Source: an uncultured Bacteroidales bacterium (GTDB taxonomy: Bacteria > Bacteroidota > Bacteroidia > Bacteroidales > Paludibacteraceae). From it: a stretch of 36,447 nucleotides of DNA. Within the stretch, counting starts at the first letter, position 1. Every line of letters begins with the position of its first letter. A program made the position numbers and the translations under genes. The DNA is taken from assembly GCA_945827635.1 (NCBI GenBank), contig CALZOG010000012.1:1-36447 (forward strand), in the 5' to 3' direction. Below the pieces are notes generated by a model that saw only the letters and a list, made by a program, of their open reading frames with translations, did no database searches and was not told where the DNA came from. Positions 16,946 through 26,600 of the stretch are shown here, one piece after another.

Positions 16946-19655
16946 GTTATACATACTGTTCTTACTGCTTGTCGTATTTGCTTCGGCAAGTGCGCAGGAA
17001 AAGATTACCTCCGTTGCAGGCGTAGTAGTCGACGCGGATACGGGTGAGCCTTTGCCGTTTGTACAACTGTACTTCATTAAACCTACCAGCGAAGGTTCGC
17101 TCAACACGCAGTATGGCACCACTTCCGACCTTGACGGTAACTTCTCGCTGAGCAATCCTGCCGGTTACACGACGGTTAACTTCCAGATGATAGGTTACAA
17201 GACAGAGATGTACACGCTGCATCAGGGGCAGCAGCGCAAGAACATAAAGATCAAGCTCAAACCCGACGTGTACAACTTGCAGGATATAGTCGTCACGCCC
17301 AAGCACCGCAAGCAGGAATACAGGCGCAAAGGTAATCCTGCCGTTGAACTGATCAAGAACGTAATTGCCCACAAGGATTCACTCACGCCGCGCACACGCG
17401 AGCAATATACCGCCTCTACCTATCACCGACAGTCGTTCGCTTTGGACAATTTCGCTCCCAACTTCAACAAAGGGTTCTGGAAAGAAGTGGATTTCATCCG
17501 CAAGTATATTGACACCACCGGCACCAATCCTGCCCTCACCTTGTCTATCCGCGAAAATCTGGGGCGCGAATTCTACCAGAAGAAACCTCACCGTGAGAAA
17601 GAAAGTATTGACAAGAAACGCTTCTTCGGTCTGGAGTCGCTCATGTCCACCCAAACGATGGAGAAGCAACTGCAAGCCATATTCAAGGATGTGGATATCA
17701 ACCAGGATAACATGAATATCCTGTTCAACCGTTTTGTATCTCCGCTATCCTCCACTCTGGCTGTGGCGTACTACCAATACTACATCATGGACACTATCCT
17801 GGTGGACGGAGTGTCGTGTATCGATCTGGCATTCGTTCCGGTCAACTCGGAGTCGTATTCGTTTACAGGACACTTGTATATTGTCAACGACTCGACCTAC
17901 AAGATCAAGAAATATGCAATCAATATCCCTCCGCACATCAATCTGAACTTTGTAAGCGACTATTCGGTAGCGCACGAGTACAAGCAGTTGCCTGATGGAC
18001 TATGGGTACCTGACAGAACATACACCTACTGCAAGTTCTATCTGACGGACAGGAAACGCACCTTGCTGGCACGGCAAACGAAGATTTATACCGACTTTGA
18101 TTTTGACTCACCTATTGCCAAGGAGGTTTATTCGCCGTTCTACGGACTGACGGATAGTGTCAAGCCGGCAGACTCGACCTCTATCCGCGCAGACTTTCAG
18201 TATTGGGACGAACATCGCCCCGAGCCTCTTTCGTTCTACGAGTCGTCGGTTATGGATCTGGTAGATGAGTTCAAGAACACGCCCAAGTTCAATGCACTGC
18301 TGATGGCTGTAGATGCACTTACATCGGAGTTTGTTGCCACCGTACCATCTACGCGCTGGGGTGAATCGAAATGGGATTTCGGACCGATATACAACACTAT
18401 CTCATGGAATATGCTGGAAGGTGTGCGTCTGCGTGTCGGCGGTACAACTACAGCCAATCTGCATCCGCAGTTCTTCCTGTCCACCTACGCCGCCTACGGC
18501 TTTGGCGACAAGCGTCCGAAAGGCGACCTGACGCTCATGTACTCGTTCAACAAGAAGCGCTACCATCAGTATGAGCCGCTACGCGACTATCTGGCTCTGT
18601 CGCTTAACTACGACGTGCAAGAGCCCGGACAACAGTTCAGCGTACTGGAGCGCGACAACCTGCTGATGTCTATTCCGACGAGCAAGATTGTAATGAAGAA
18701 CTTCCAGTACGTCGCCCGCGGCAGGCTGTTGTACTACAAGGAGTTACCTATCCAACTGACTACCAAGCTCAACTTCGATTACGAGTACAACGAAGCAGCC
18801 GGAGCTATGACCTACGACCGGATAACAGGTTACGACACATTGGGTATCATCAGCGGCACACAACGCATCAAGGCGTATCATAATTATGAGTTCGGCGCAG
18901 AGTTGCGCTATTCGCCCGGCGCAGATTTTCCGATCAACCGTGTGGGCGTTGAGACTCCGTTCACCCTGGAGCAAGACGCACCTGTCATTAGTATCCGCCA
19001 CACTATCGGTTACCTGGACGACAGATCTACCGGTGGGCAGGGATTCTTCTACAACGCCACCCAACTCACTGCCGAGAAGCGGTTCTGGTTCTCGAGTTTC
19101 GGACACTTGGACGCACGAATCCAAACCGGCATGGTGTGGAACAAAGTGCCGTTCACCAAACTCTATTCGCCAACCACCTCCACCTCTATCTTCCTTGGCA
19201 AGAACGCGTTCAACCTGATGCAACCGATGGAGTTTATCATGGACGAATATGTTGCTCTGTATGCGACCTACTTCTTCAAAGGTTGGATACTCAACCGAAT
19301 ACCGGGTATCAACCGGCTCAAGTTACGCGGCGTGATCTCCTTCTCGGGCATCTATGGCGGACTAACGGACAAGAACAATCCCTATATAGCCGGCAACGAG
19401 GGGCTTTACAAGTTCCCGGACTCCTCGACATTTGACGCCAACGGTGAATATGTATCCGGCTATACCTCCTCGCCTATCGGCAAACTGCCGTACATGGAGT
19501 TTACCGCAGGATTTGAGAACATACTCAAGTTCATCCGCATCGATTACGTCCGCCGCATCACATACAACGACTATATGCTGCCCAACGGTAATCGTCGCAA
19601 GATTGGTGCTTGGGGTAGAAACGGAGTAAAAATAACTGTACGCTTTGCACTATAA
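16932..19655 (+). CDS. DUF5686 outer-membrane protein with carboxypeptidase-like regulatory domain
   Basis: A 907-residue protein. It has a signal peptide (LYILFLLLVVFASASAQ), a carboxypeptidase regulatory-like beta-sandwich (residues ~27-115, GVVVDADTGEPLPFVQ), then the long DUF5686 region whose C-terminal half alternates polar and aromatic residues like a beta-barrel and ends in FAL. The only usable start is TTG 16932: upstream the frame meets a TAG at 16917, and there is no nearby ATG. The start therefore overlaps the previous gene by 14 bases. These proteins occur widely in Bacteroidetes; the function is unknown. Confidence 0.87.
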   Translation: MQRFKLYILFLLLVVFASASAQEKITSVAGVVVDADTGEPLPFVQLYFIKPTSEGSLNTQYGTTSDLDGNFSLSNPAGYTTVNFQMIGYKTEMYTLHQGQQRKNIKIKLKPDVYNLQDIVVTPKHRKQEYRRKGNPAVELIKNVIAHKDSLTPRTREQYTASTYHRQSFALDNFAPNFNKGFWKEVDFIRKYIDTTGTNPALTLSIRENLGREFYQKKPHREKESIDKKRFFGLESLMSTQTMEKQLQAIFKDVDINQDNMNILFNRFVSPLSSTLAVAYYQYYIMDTILVDGVSCIDLAFVPVNSESYSFTGHLYIVNDSTYKIKKYAINIPPHINLNFVSDYSVAHEYKQLPDGLWVPDRTYTYCKFYLTDRKRTLLARQTKIYTDFDFDSPIAKEVYSPFYGLTDSVKPADSTSIRADFQYWDEHRPEPLSFYESSVMDLVDEFKNTPKFNALLMAVDALTSEFVATVPSTRWGESKWDFGPIYNTISWNMLEGVRLRVGGTTTANLHPQFFLSTYAAYGFGDKRPKGDLTLMYSFNKKRYHQYEPLRDYLALSLNYDVQEPGQQFSVLERDNLLMSIPTSKIVMKNFQYVARGRLLYYKELPIQLTTKLNFDYEYNEAAGAMTYDRITGYDTLGIISGTQRIKAYHNYEFGAELRYSPGADFPINRVGVETPFTLEQDAPVISIRHTIGYLDDRSTGGQGFFYNATQLTAEKRFWFSSFGHLDARIQTGMVWNKVPFTKLYSPTTSTSIFLGKNAFNLMQPMEFIMDEYVALYATYFFKGWILNRIPGINRLKLRGVISFSGIYGGLTDKNNPYIAGNEGLYKFPDSSTFDANGEYVSGYTSSPIGKLPYMEFTAGFENILKFIRIDYVRRITYNDYMLPNGNRRKIGAWGRNGVKITVRFAL

Positions 19656-19660
19656 CCGAT

Positions 19661-20386
19661 ATGAGACACCTACTCCTCATAGCAGCCTTGCTTCCCCTGG
19701 CACTATTGGCGCAAACGAGCGTATCGCCGTTTGCTATCGGTGCGCAACAACTCAAGGCGTGGGATACGGAGATCAATCTGGATACCATTGACCAGGAGAA
19801 GTTGCCGCAGCGCGTAACTGCCGGCTTGATAGCCACGGCAAATATCAGCAACTACATCATTTATCAGAACAGAAACTACTTCTCATCCTATATGAAAGTA
19901 GGTGCCGATCTTGGCGGTTTTGTTGATTTTACGGTTACCAAGCACTTTGCTATCCAGGGACGGTTGATGCTGACTGCCGAGCAGAACCGGTTTGAGGACA
20001 CCAACGAAGCCAACCTGCTGTGGGCTTTTGGCATAGAGATCCCCGTACTGTTTCTGGCTCGGTTCGGTAATCTGGAGAAAGGTTACCTGTCGGTAGGCGG
20101 AGGACCGTTCACGCACTTCAATTACGCATCGAACATAGGCAAGAAAGGTGCCGAGGTCTATTCGCTGAGTGACAACCACTCCGGATTAGGCGCTTCGATC
20201 AGTTATGAGTTTCCGATAGGCATACAGGTGGTAGCCAACTATTTCGTCAGCCTGACAGATATCGTATCGTTTCACAAACAAAGTGTAGCCACTCACTCGG
20301 TGCAGGGCATTTATCCGCAACGCATCGAACTGGGCATTGCCTACCGCTGGCGCAACACCAAACGCACCTCACCCGATAGCAAATAG
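19661..20386 (+). CDS. Outer-membrane beta-barrel-like protein
   Basis: A 241-residue protein with a signal peptide (LLLIAALLPLALLAQ) and repeated amphipathic strands (YMKVGADLGGFVDFTV, IQGRLMLTAEQ, LSVGGGPFTHF, IELGIAYRW). The pattern fits a small porin-like or outer-membrane-protein beta-barrel. It starts five bases after the DUF5686 stop, so the two are probably co-expressed. No specific function is recognised. Confidence 0.75.
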   Translation: MRHLLLIAALLPLALLAQTSVSPFAIGAQQLKAWDTEINLDTIDQEKLPQRVTAGLIATANISNYIIYQNRNYFSSYMKVGADLGGFVDFTVTKHFAIQGRLMLTAEQNRFEDTNEANLLWAFGIEIPVLFLARFGNLEKGYLSVGGGPFTHFNYASNIGKKGAEVYSLSDNHSGLGASISYEFPIGIQVVANYFVSLTDIVSFHKQSVATHSVQGIYPQRIELGIAYRWRNTKRTSPDSK

Positions 20387-20431
20387 AAGCGCTACAATAC
20401 AACAACACTATCACCCCACATTGATTACACG

Positions 20432-20998
20432 ATGGATACTTTGTCACTTATATTTCTCGCTATCGGTTTGGCTATGGACTGCTTTTCCGTATCCATTGCT
20501 CAAGGCATACAAGGCACCAAGTTTCGTTCCGCCCTGCTGATGGCTGTACTGTTCGGGGCTTTTCAGGGCGGTATGCCGCTCATCTCGTATTATGCAGGTT
20601 CGCTGTTCGCTGCGTTCTTCACGCGCTGGAGTCCGTGGATAGCCCTCGTACTGTTATGCCTGATAGGCGGCAAGATGCTATGGGAAGCCTACAAGGAACG
20701 CAGCGGTCAAGAAAATGCCGACACCGGTAATTCGACACTCGGCATCGGCACAATGTTGCTGCTATCCATAGCAACCAGTATTGACGCACTGTCTATCGGC
20801 GTGCTGTTTATCCCTGTTCCCGAGGTGCTATGGCGGGCTGTGGCGGTAATAGCATGTACCAGCACGTTCTTCTCGGTTATCGGCTATGCGCTTGGCAAAT
20901 CGCTCGGCAAGCACTTCCCCTTCAATGCGAATATCATCGGCGGAATAATCCTAATAATCATCGGCATTAAGATTTGCATCGAGGGAGTGCTGCTGTAA
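20432..20998 (+). CDS. mntP: Manganese efflux pump MntP
   Basis: A 188-residue inner-membrane protein with six hydrophobic helices. The two family signatures GLAMDCFSVSIAQG and ATSIDALSIG, each with a helix-embedded Asp, are present. It exports Mn(II). It is convergent with kbl with only three bases between stop codons. No Mn riboswitch (yybP-ykoY type) was recognised in the 45-base upstream gap. Confidence 0.94.
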   Translation: MDTLSLIFLAIGLAMDCFSVSIAQGIQGTKFRSALLMAVLFGAFQGGMPLISYYAGSLFAAFFTRWSPWIALVLLCLIGGKMLWEAYKERSGQENADTGNSTLGIGTMLLLSIATSIDALSIGVLFIPVPEVLWRAVAVIACTSTFFSVIGYALGKSLGKHFPFNANIIGGIILIIIGIKICIEGVLL

Positions 20999-21001
20999 GC
21001 A

Positions 21002-22201
21002 CTACTTGAGCACGCCGAGTTCTTTTCCCACCTTGATAAACGCAGCCACGCCACGGTCGAGTTGCTCTCGCGTATGCGCAGCGCTGACCTGTACGCGGAT
21101 ACGTGCCTGATCTTTAGGCACAACAGGGTAGTAGAAACCTGTAACGTATATTCCCTCCTGCTGCAATGCGGCGGCAAATTCCTGACTGAGTTTGGCGTCA
21201 TACAGCATAACGGCACAAATAGCCGATTCGGTAGGTTTGATATCGAATCCGGCGGCTTTCATCTTCCCGATGAAATACTCGGTGTTGCCGTGCAGGCGAT
21301 CCTGCAGTTCGTTGCTGCGCGTGAGGATCTCCAAAGTCTTCAGTCCGGCAGCGGCAATCATCGGCGGCAGCGAGTTACTGAACAAGTATGGTCGGCTGCG
21401 CTGGCGCAGCAGGTCGATAATCTCTTTCTTGCCGGTTGTGAATCCTCCCACCGACCCACCGAACGCCTTGCCGAGCGTACCGGTTATGATTTCAATCTTG
21501 CCGCGCAGGTTGTAGCGCTCTGTCACACCATGACCTGTCTTTCCGACTACTCCAGCCGAGTGACTCTCGTCCACCATAACCATGGCGTCGTACTTCTGTG
21601 CAAGCTCATAAATCTTATCAAGCGGGCAAACATTGCCGTCCATCGAGAACACTCCATCGGTAGCAATGATGCGGAATCGTTGTGCCTGTGCTGCCTGCAG
21701 TTGTCTCTCCAGATCCTGCATATCGCCGTTGGCGTAACGGTAACGAACAGCTTTGCACAGACGAACACCATCTATGATTGAGGCGTGGTTCAATGCATCG
21801 GAGATAATAGCGTCATCTGCCGTCAGCAGCGGTTCAAACAGTCCGCCGTTGGCATCGAAGCATGAGGCATAAAGAATCGTATCCTCGGTGCCGAAAAAGT
21901 CTGATAGGGCTTTTTCAAGTTGTTTGTGCGTGTCTTGCGTACCGCAGATGAACCTGACGGAAGCCATGCCATAGCCGCGGCGATCCATACAGTCTTTTGC
22001 AGCCTGTATGAGCTCTGCATTGTTTGCCAAACCCAGGTAGTTGTTGGCGCAGAAGTTAATTACATCAGCCTGCTTGCCATCAGCAGCCACCTGAATACCC
22101 GATGTTTGAGGACTGACAATCACGCGTTCGCGTTTGTATAAGCCAGCAGCCTGAATCTGCTGCAGTTCATCCTGTAGATGTTGTTGGAATTTTGTGTACA
22201 T
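21002..22201 (-). CDS. kbl: Glycine C-acetyltransferase (2-amino-3-ketobutyrate CoA ligase)
   Basis: A PLP enzyme of the alpha-oxoamine synthase family, 399 residues. It cleaves 2-amino-3-ketobutyrate with CoA to glycine and acetyl-CoA in threonine breakdown. [28 protein letters not shown] and the PLP-Lys segment [10 protein letters not shown] are intact. Close relatives (BioF, serine palmitoyltransferase) share the fold, but N-terminus and length favour Kbl. No threonine dehydrogenase gene is adjacent. folC ends 29 bases upstream, so the two may be co-transcribed. Confidence 0.92.
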   Translation of the reverse strand: MYTKFQQHLQDELQQIQAAGLYKRERVIVSPQTSGIQVAADGKQADVINFCANNYLGLANNAELIQAAKDCMDRRGYGMASVRFICGTQDTHKQLEKALSDFFGTEDTILYASCFDANGGLFEPLLTADDAIISDALNHASIIDGVRLCKAVRYRYANGDMQDLERQLQAAQAQRFRIIATDGVFSMDGNVCPLDKIYELAQKYDAMVMVDESHSAGVVGKTGHGVTERYNLRGKIEIITGTLGKAFGGSVGGFTTGKKEIIDLLRQRSRPYLFSNSLPPMIAAAGLKTLEILTRSNELQDRLHGNTEYFIGKMKAAGFDIKPTESAICAVMLYDAKLSQEFAAALQQEGIYVTGFYYPVVPKDQARIRVQVSAAHTREQLDRGVAAFIKVGKELGVLK

Positions 22202-22230
22202 GGTAGTTATTTTGATTAGTTAGTATTGGC

Positions 22231-23595
22231 TTAACCAAGTTGATTATTCATCCTTTGTATCGCTTCGCCTACAACGTAATTGCTGCCACCGATGAAGATC
22301 AGGTCTTCCGGTTGCGCAGCGGCTTGCGCACGGGCTAATGCTTCCGCCACCGAACCGAATGCCTGCGCCGTTGAGTCAGGATGGATAGCCAGCCACTTGG
22401 CGAGTAACTGTACGGCAGGAAAGGCGCGATGGCTGGCAGGTTGGGTGAAGTAATAGGTTGCCTCTGCGGGCAATAAATGCAACACGTTGTCAATATCCTT
22501 GTCGGCAACCATGCCGAAGACTATATGTTTGCGTTTGTCTATGCGGCGCAACTGATCTACGTACGTGGCAACGCCGTGACTGTTGTGCCCCGTGTCGCAG
22601 ATAGTGAGCGGACGATTGCACAAGGTCTCCCAACGCCCGCACAAGCCGGTGTAAGTCACTACATTGGCAAAGCCTTCGGCTATGGCGGGAGAGTTGAGGG
22701 TTGAGAGTTGAGAGTGGGTGCGCAGCACTTGCAAGGCGACGCAGGCAGTCTGCAGGTTACGCTGCTGATAATCGCCGCGTAGTTCACAATCGGGCGCGAG
22801 ACGCAGGCGTTGGCGTCGCAGGAATTCGCATTGGTCAGCAAACCACAAGCGGCAGCCGGTTGTCTCCAATCCATCGCCAAGAATGCCGCACTCTTCGGCA
22901 CGGCTGAGGAAAACAGGCGCAGTTTGCGGGTGCGTCTCGCCAATCACGCAGGGAACACCGGGTTTGATTATTCCGGCTTTCTGCGTGGCAATCTCGGCGA
23001 GCGAATGCCCGAGCAGATCAGTATGATCCATGCCGATATTGGTGATAACACTCAGCACAGGTGTAATAATATTAGTAGCATCCAGCAGCCCTCCCAAGCC
23101 GACTTCGATCACGGCTATATCCACGTTCTGCTCCATCAGCCAGCAGAACGCCATAGCCGTGGTGATCTCGAAGAACGAGGGTTGCAGTTCGGCAAACAGC
23201 GCTTGATGGTCTTCAACAAAACGTGCCACAAAAGTCTCGGGAATAAGGGAAAAACCTACCTCTCCGGGATTATCATGGCAGGAACGCCGGCGCTCAATCA
23301 CGCGCACCCGTTCGCAGAACGACACAAGATGCGGTGAGGTGTACAACCCCACTTTGTAGCCCGCTGCAGCCAGTGCAGAGGCAATGAGGTGCGAGGTGGA
23401 TCCTTTGCCGTTGGTGCCGGCTACATGAACCACGGGAAAATTGAAAATTGAAAATTGAGAATTGAAAGGTCGAGTATCCAGTGCAGCCATCAGTCGGCGC
23501 ATAGTATCCAAACCTGGCTTATACGCCGCAGCACCCACCTGATGAAAAGGCGGTGCTATCGAATAGAGATATGTCAATGCTGCATCAAAACTCAT
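22231..23595 (-). CDS. folC: Folylpolyglutamate synthase / dihydrofolate synthase
   Basis: Adds glutamate to dihydropteroate and folates; 454 residues. The ATP loop HVAGTNGKGSTSH, the VEVGLGGLLDATN and ITNIGMDHTDLLG motifs, and the C-terminal GSNYVVGE are present. Two stretches are encoded by 7-nt tandem arrays: NSQFSIFNF directly before the ATP loop, and THSQLSTLNS near residue ~300. Both read in frame and lie between recognisable motifs, so they look like tolerated loop insertions. The 5' flank is the 11-bp repeat element behind dnaE. Confidence 0.95.
   Translation of the reverse strand: MSFDAALTYLYSIAPPFHQVGAAAYKPGLDTMRRLMAALDTRPFNSQFSIFNFPVVHVAGTNGKGSTSHLIASALAAAGYKVGLYTSPHLVSFCERVRVIERRRSCHDNPGEVGFSLIPETFVARFVEDHQALFAELQPSFFEITTAMAFCWLMEQNVDIAVIEVGLGGLLDATNIITPVLSVITNIGMDHTDLLGHSLAEIATQKAGIIKPGVPCVIGETHPQTAPVFLSRAEECGILGDGLETTGCRLWFADQCEFLRRQRLRLAPDCELRGDYQQRNLQTACVALQVLRTHSQLSTLNSPAIAEGFANVVTYTGLCGRWETLCNRPLTICDTGHNSHGVATYVDQLRRIDKRKHIVFGMVADKDIDNVLHLLPAEATYYFTQPASHRAFPAVQLLAKWLAIHPDSTAQAFGSVAEALARAQAAAQPEDLIFIGGSNYVVGEAIQRMNNQLG
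22691..22718 (+). repeat. 7-nt array inside folC (GAGTTGA type)
   Basis: Four 7-mers: GAGTTGA, GGGTTGA, GAGTTGA, GAGTGGG. They are read on the minus strand as QLSTLNS-like residues within folC. Confidence 0.85.
23436..23470 (+). repeat. 7-nt array inside folC (GAAAATT type)
   Basis: Five consecutive 7-mers: GAAAATT three times, GAGAATT, GAAAGGT. On the coding strand they give FNSQFSIFNF just before the ATP-binding loop of FolC. On the plus strand the same repeat generates TGA stops, so it could stay in an ORF only in this orientation. Confidence 0.92.
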
Positions 23596-23609
23596 ACATC
23601 TCAGGTGAG

Positions 23610-23681
23610 GAAAGTACTATAAAAGTACGATAAAACTTCGATAAACCCTCGATAAACCCCCGATGGAACGGAACGTTTTTT
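23610..23681 (+). repeat. 11-bp phased repeat element, copy 1
   Basis: Five 11-mers in register drift from GAAAGTACTAT to AAACCCCCGAT, with the consensus unit AAACCCTCGAT. They are followed by GGAACGGAACG and six T. The CGAT cores start at exactly 11-bp intervals (23628, 23639, 23650, 23661). The T run overlaps the dnaE stop codon; folC starts 15 bases to the left on the minus strand. Two further copies are at 27855 and 35916. Confidence 0.9.
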
Positions 23682-26600
23682 AACTGAAACTATAGGTGAG
23701 TATGTTATCTTTGCGTTGCGCACTCAGCCAGTGGTAGAACGGTTTGGTTACACGTATATGTACGGTTCGTGCTGTGAGGGTTATGCCGTTGTGGTGCAAC
23801 GAATCCTCAACGCGGAATCTGATAACCAATCCGTCGTTGTCGTTCGCCTGCTCGCACTGCTCCTGAAAATCTCCCGCCCACGCTTCGGTAAGTTTGTCAA
23901 CAGGCATAGTGAGAGTGAGGTTGTGGACGCGATTCTTCTGTGCGTCCTGCAGGAGTTGTACATCCTTGACACGGCACTCATATTCGGCTTCGGCAAACGG
24001 AACATCCTTGTAGTACCTTCCGCCCCACCCTCTCGGCTGAACCTGCAGAGAGACGAAGGCATACACATCTTTTTTCAGCAGCGGAGCAAAGCGTTTGTAA
24101 TCCTCACCGAAGATCATGAACTCGTAACTGCCGGTATAATCCTCGATGGTATAACGTCCGTACAATGTACCCTTCTGCGAAGTACGCTCCTCGGCAGCGG
24201 TGATTATTCCGCCAACGTTGATGATACGTTTCTCATGCGCGTGTATCCATTCTTCAGGCGACACGCGTGCCTGTTGCGGAGCTGCATCGGACACAACCTC
24301 TTTCTCTTCGGTCACAGGTTCGCCGTCTGCATCACTGGTCACGATGGTTTCGATGGTTGTCTCCTGCTCGTCGCTTCTGCTATCGTTGCCACCTTGTGCA
24401 AACTGGGCGATTGCGGCGGCACGTTGTTCGGGTTTCTCCCAATCGCGGAAATGCTTGAGTTCCTCAGCGGTAACCGAGCACAGTTCGCGCACCTCAAACT
24501 CGTAATCATCCAGCGGGTGAGCGGAGAGGTAGATGCCGATCATCTCTTTCTCCTTGTTGAGGCGTTCAATGTTCGTCATACGCGGCACGTTGGGCAGTTC
24601 GGGTTTCTGTATATCCACTTCCATGTCCGCTGCGCCGAACAAGGTGAACTGGTTGTCGGCTTTGTTCTGCTGGTAGAGGTTGCCGTAGCGAACGAGCGTA
24701 TCGAGCACAACTTCGCCCTTGGAGTTATAACCTAACAGTTGCTCGCGGTAGAGCCCCTGGAAGCAGTCGAACGCTCCGGCATAGGCGAGACTTTCGATTG
24801 TCTTCTTGTTGCAGGCAGTAAGGTTGACGCGTTCCACAAAATCGAATATATCCTTGTACTTGCCGTTCTTCTCGCGCTCGGAGACGATAGCCTCCACGGC
24901 ATTCTCACCTACTCCCTTCACGCCGCCCAAGCCGAAGCGTATATCGCCCTTGCTGTTCGCCATGAAGTTCAGTCCCGACTCGTTGACGTCCGGCTCGAGT
25001 ACGCGGATGTTCATCTCGGTGCACTCGTCCATGAGGCGGGTTACATCCTTGGTGCTGTTCTTGAGGATAGTGAGGTTAGCCGCCATGAACTCGGAGGGAT
25101 AATGCGCCTTGAGATAAGCAGTCTGGTAGGCGACCCATGAGTAGCACGCTGCGTGCGACTTGTTGAAGGCATAGGATGCGAACTTCTCCCAATCTGCCCA
25201 AATCTTGTCAAGTATCTTCGGGTCATGACCGTTCGCCTTGCCGCCTGTCATAAACTTGCCTTTCAACTCCTGCAGGATAGCCATCTGCTTCTTACCCATG
25301 GCTTTACGGAGTTTGTCGCTCTCGCCGCGGGTGAAGTTGGCAAGCAGTCGTGACAGAAGCATGACTTGCTCCTGATAGACCGTTACGCCATAGGTGTCCT
25401 TCAGGTACTTCTCCATGACAGGTATATCGTAGGTCACAGGCTCCACACCGTGCTTGCGGCGGATGAACTGCGGGATATAATCCATCGGTCCGGGTCGGTA
25501 CAAGGCGTTCATGGCTATCAGGTCGCCCATCACGGTCGGCTTGAGTTGGCGCATGTAACTGCGCATTCCCGAGGACTCAAACTGGAAAACGGCTACCGTT
25601 CGCCCTTCCTGGAACAGTTTGTATGTCAGTTCGTCGTCCAGAGGAATGTGGTCGATGTCAACCTCTATTCCCTTGGTGCGCTTGATAGTTCGTATGCATT
25701 CTTTGATGATCGACAGGGTGATCAGTCCGAGGAAGTCCATCTTGATCAGTCCTACCGACTCCACCACATGACCGTCGTACTGGGTCACAAGCACGCGTTT
25801 TTGCGTCTTGGGGTCGAGCACGGAAGCCAGCGGAGCGAACTTAGTCAGATCGTCGGCACCGATGATCACGCCACAGGCATGTATGCCTACCTGGCGGATA
25901 GTATCCTCTAATTGTGCAGCGTACTCCAAGGTGTTATGCAGTACGGGATCATCGCCCTCGTATATCTGACGGAGTTCGTCGATGTACTTGTAGCAGTTGC
26001 GGAGGTTAACCTTGGGTTTCTTGCCTTTATCATCCTTGACCGAATCGGGGAAGTCGCGATCGGGAACGAGCGACTTGAGCTGGTTGCTCATGGGTATAGG
26101 CACGCCTTGTACGCGCGCCACGTCGGCAAGAGCCGAACGCGTAGCCATCTTGCCGTAGGTGATGATATGTGCCACATGGGTAGCACCGTACTTCTGCGAC
26201 ACCCAATCGAGCACCTTGCCGCGACCGGAATCCTCGAAGTCGGTATCTATATCCGGCAGGGATATACGGTCGGGGTTCAGGAATCGCTCGAACAGCAGGT
26301 CGTACTTCAGCGGATCGAGGTCGGTTATCTTCAGGCAGTACGCGACCACCGAACCGGCAGCGGAGCCACGTCCCGGTCCGACGCTCACGTCCAGTTCCTC
26401 ACGGGCGGCACGGATAAAGTCCATCACAATGAGGAAGTATCCGGGGAAACCCATGGTTTTCATAGTATGGAGTTCAAACTTGATACGCTCCTCCTGCTCG
26501 TCGGTCAGCGTGTCTCCGTAACGCTCGTGGGCACCTTTATAGGTGAGGTATTGCAAGTAATCCGCCTCGAACTTTATGCGGTAGAGTCGATCGTAACCTC

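Noticed and set aside
23610-23681. CRISPR array
   Set aside because: Units are 11 bp with no unique spacers, and no cas genes are nearby; the same applies to the 7- and 8-nt arrays.
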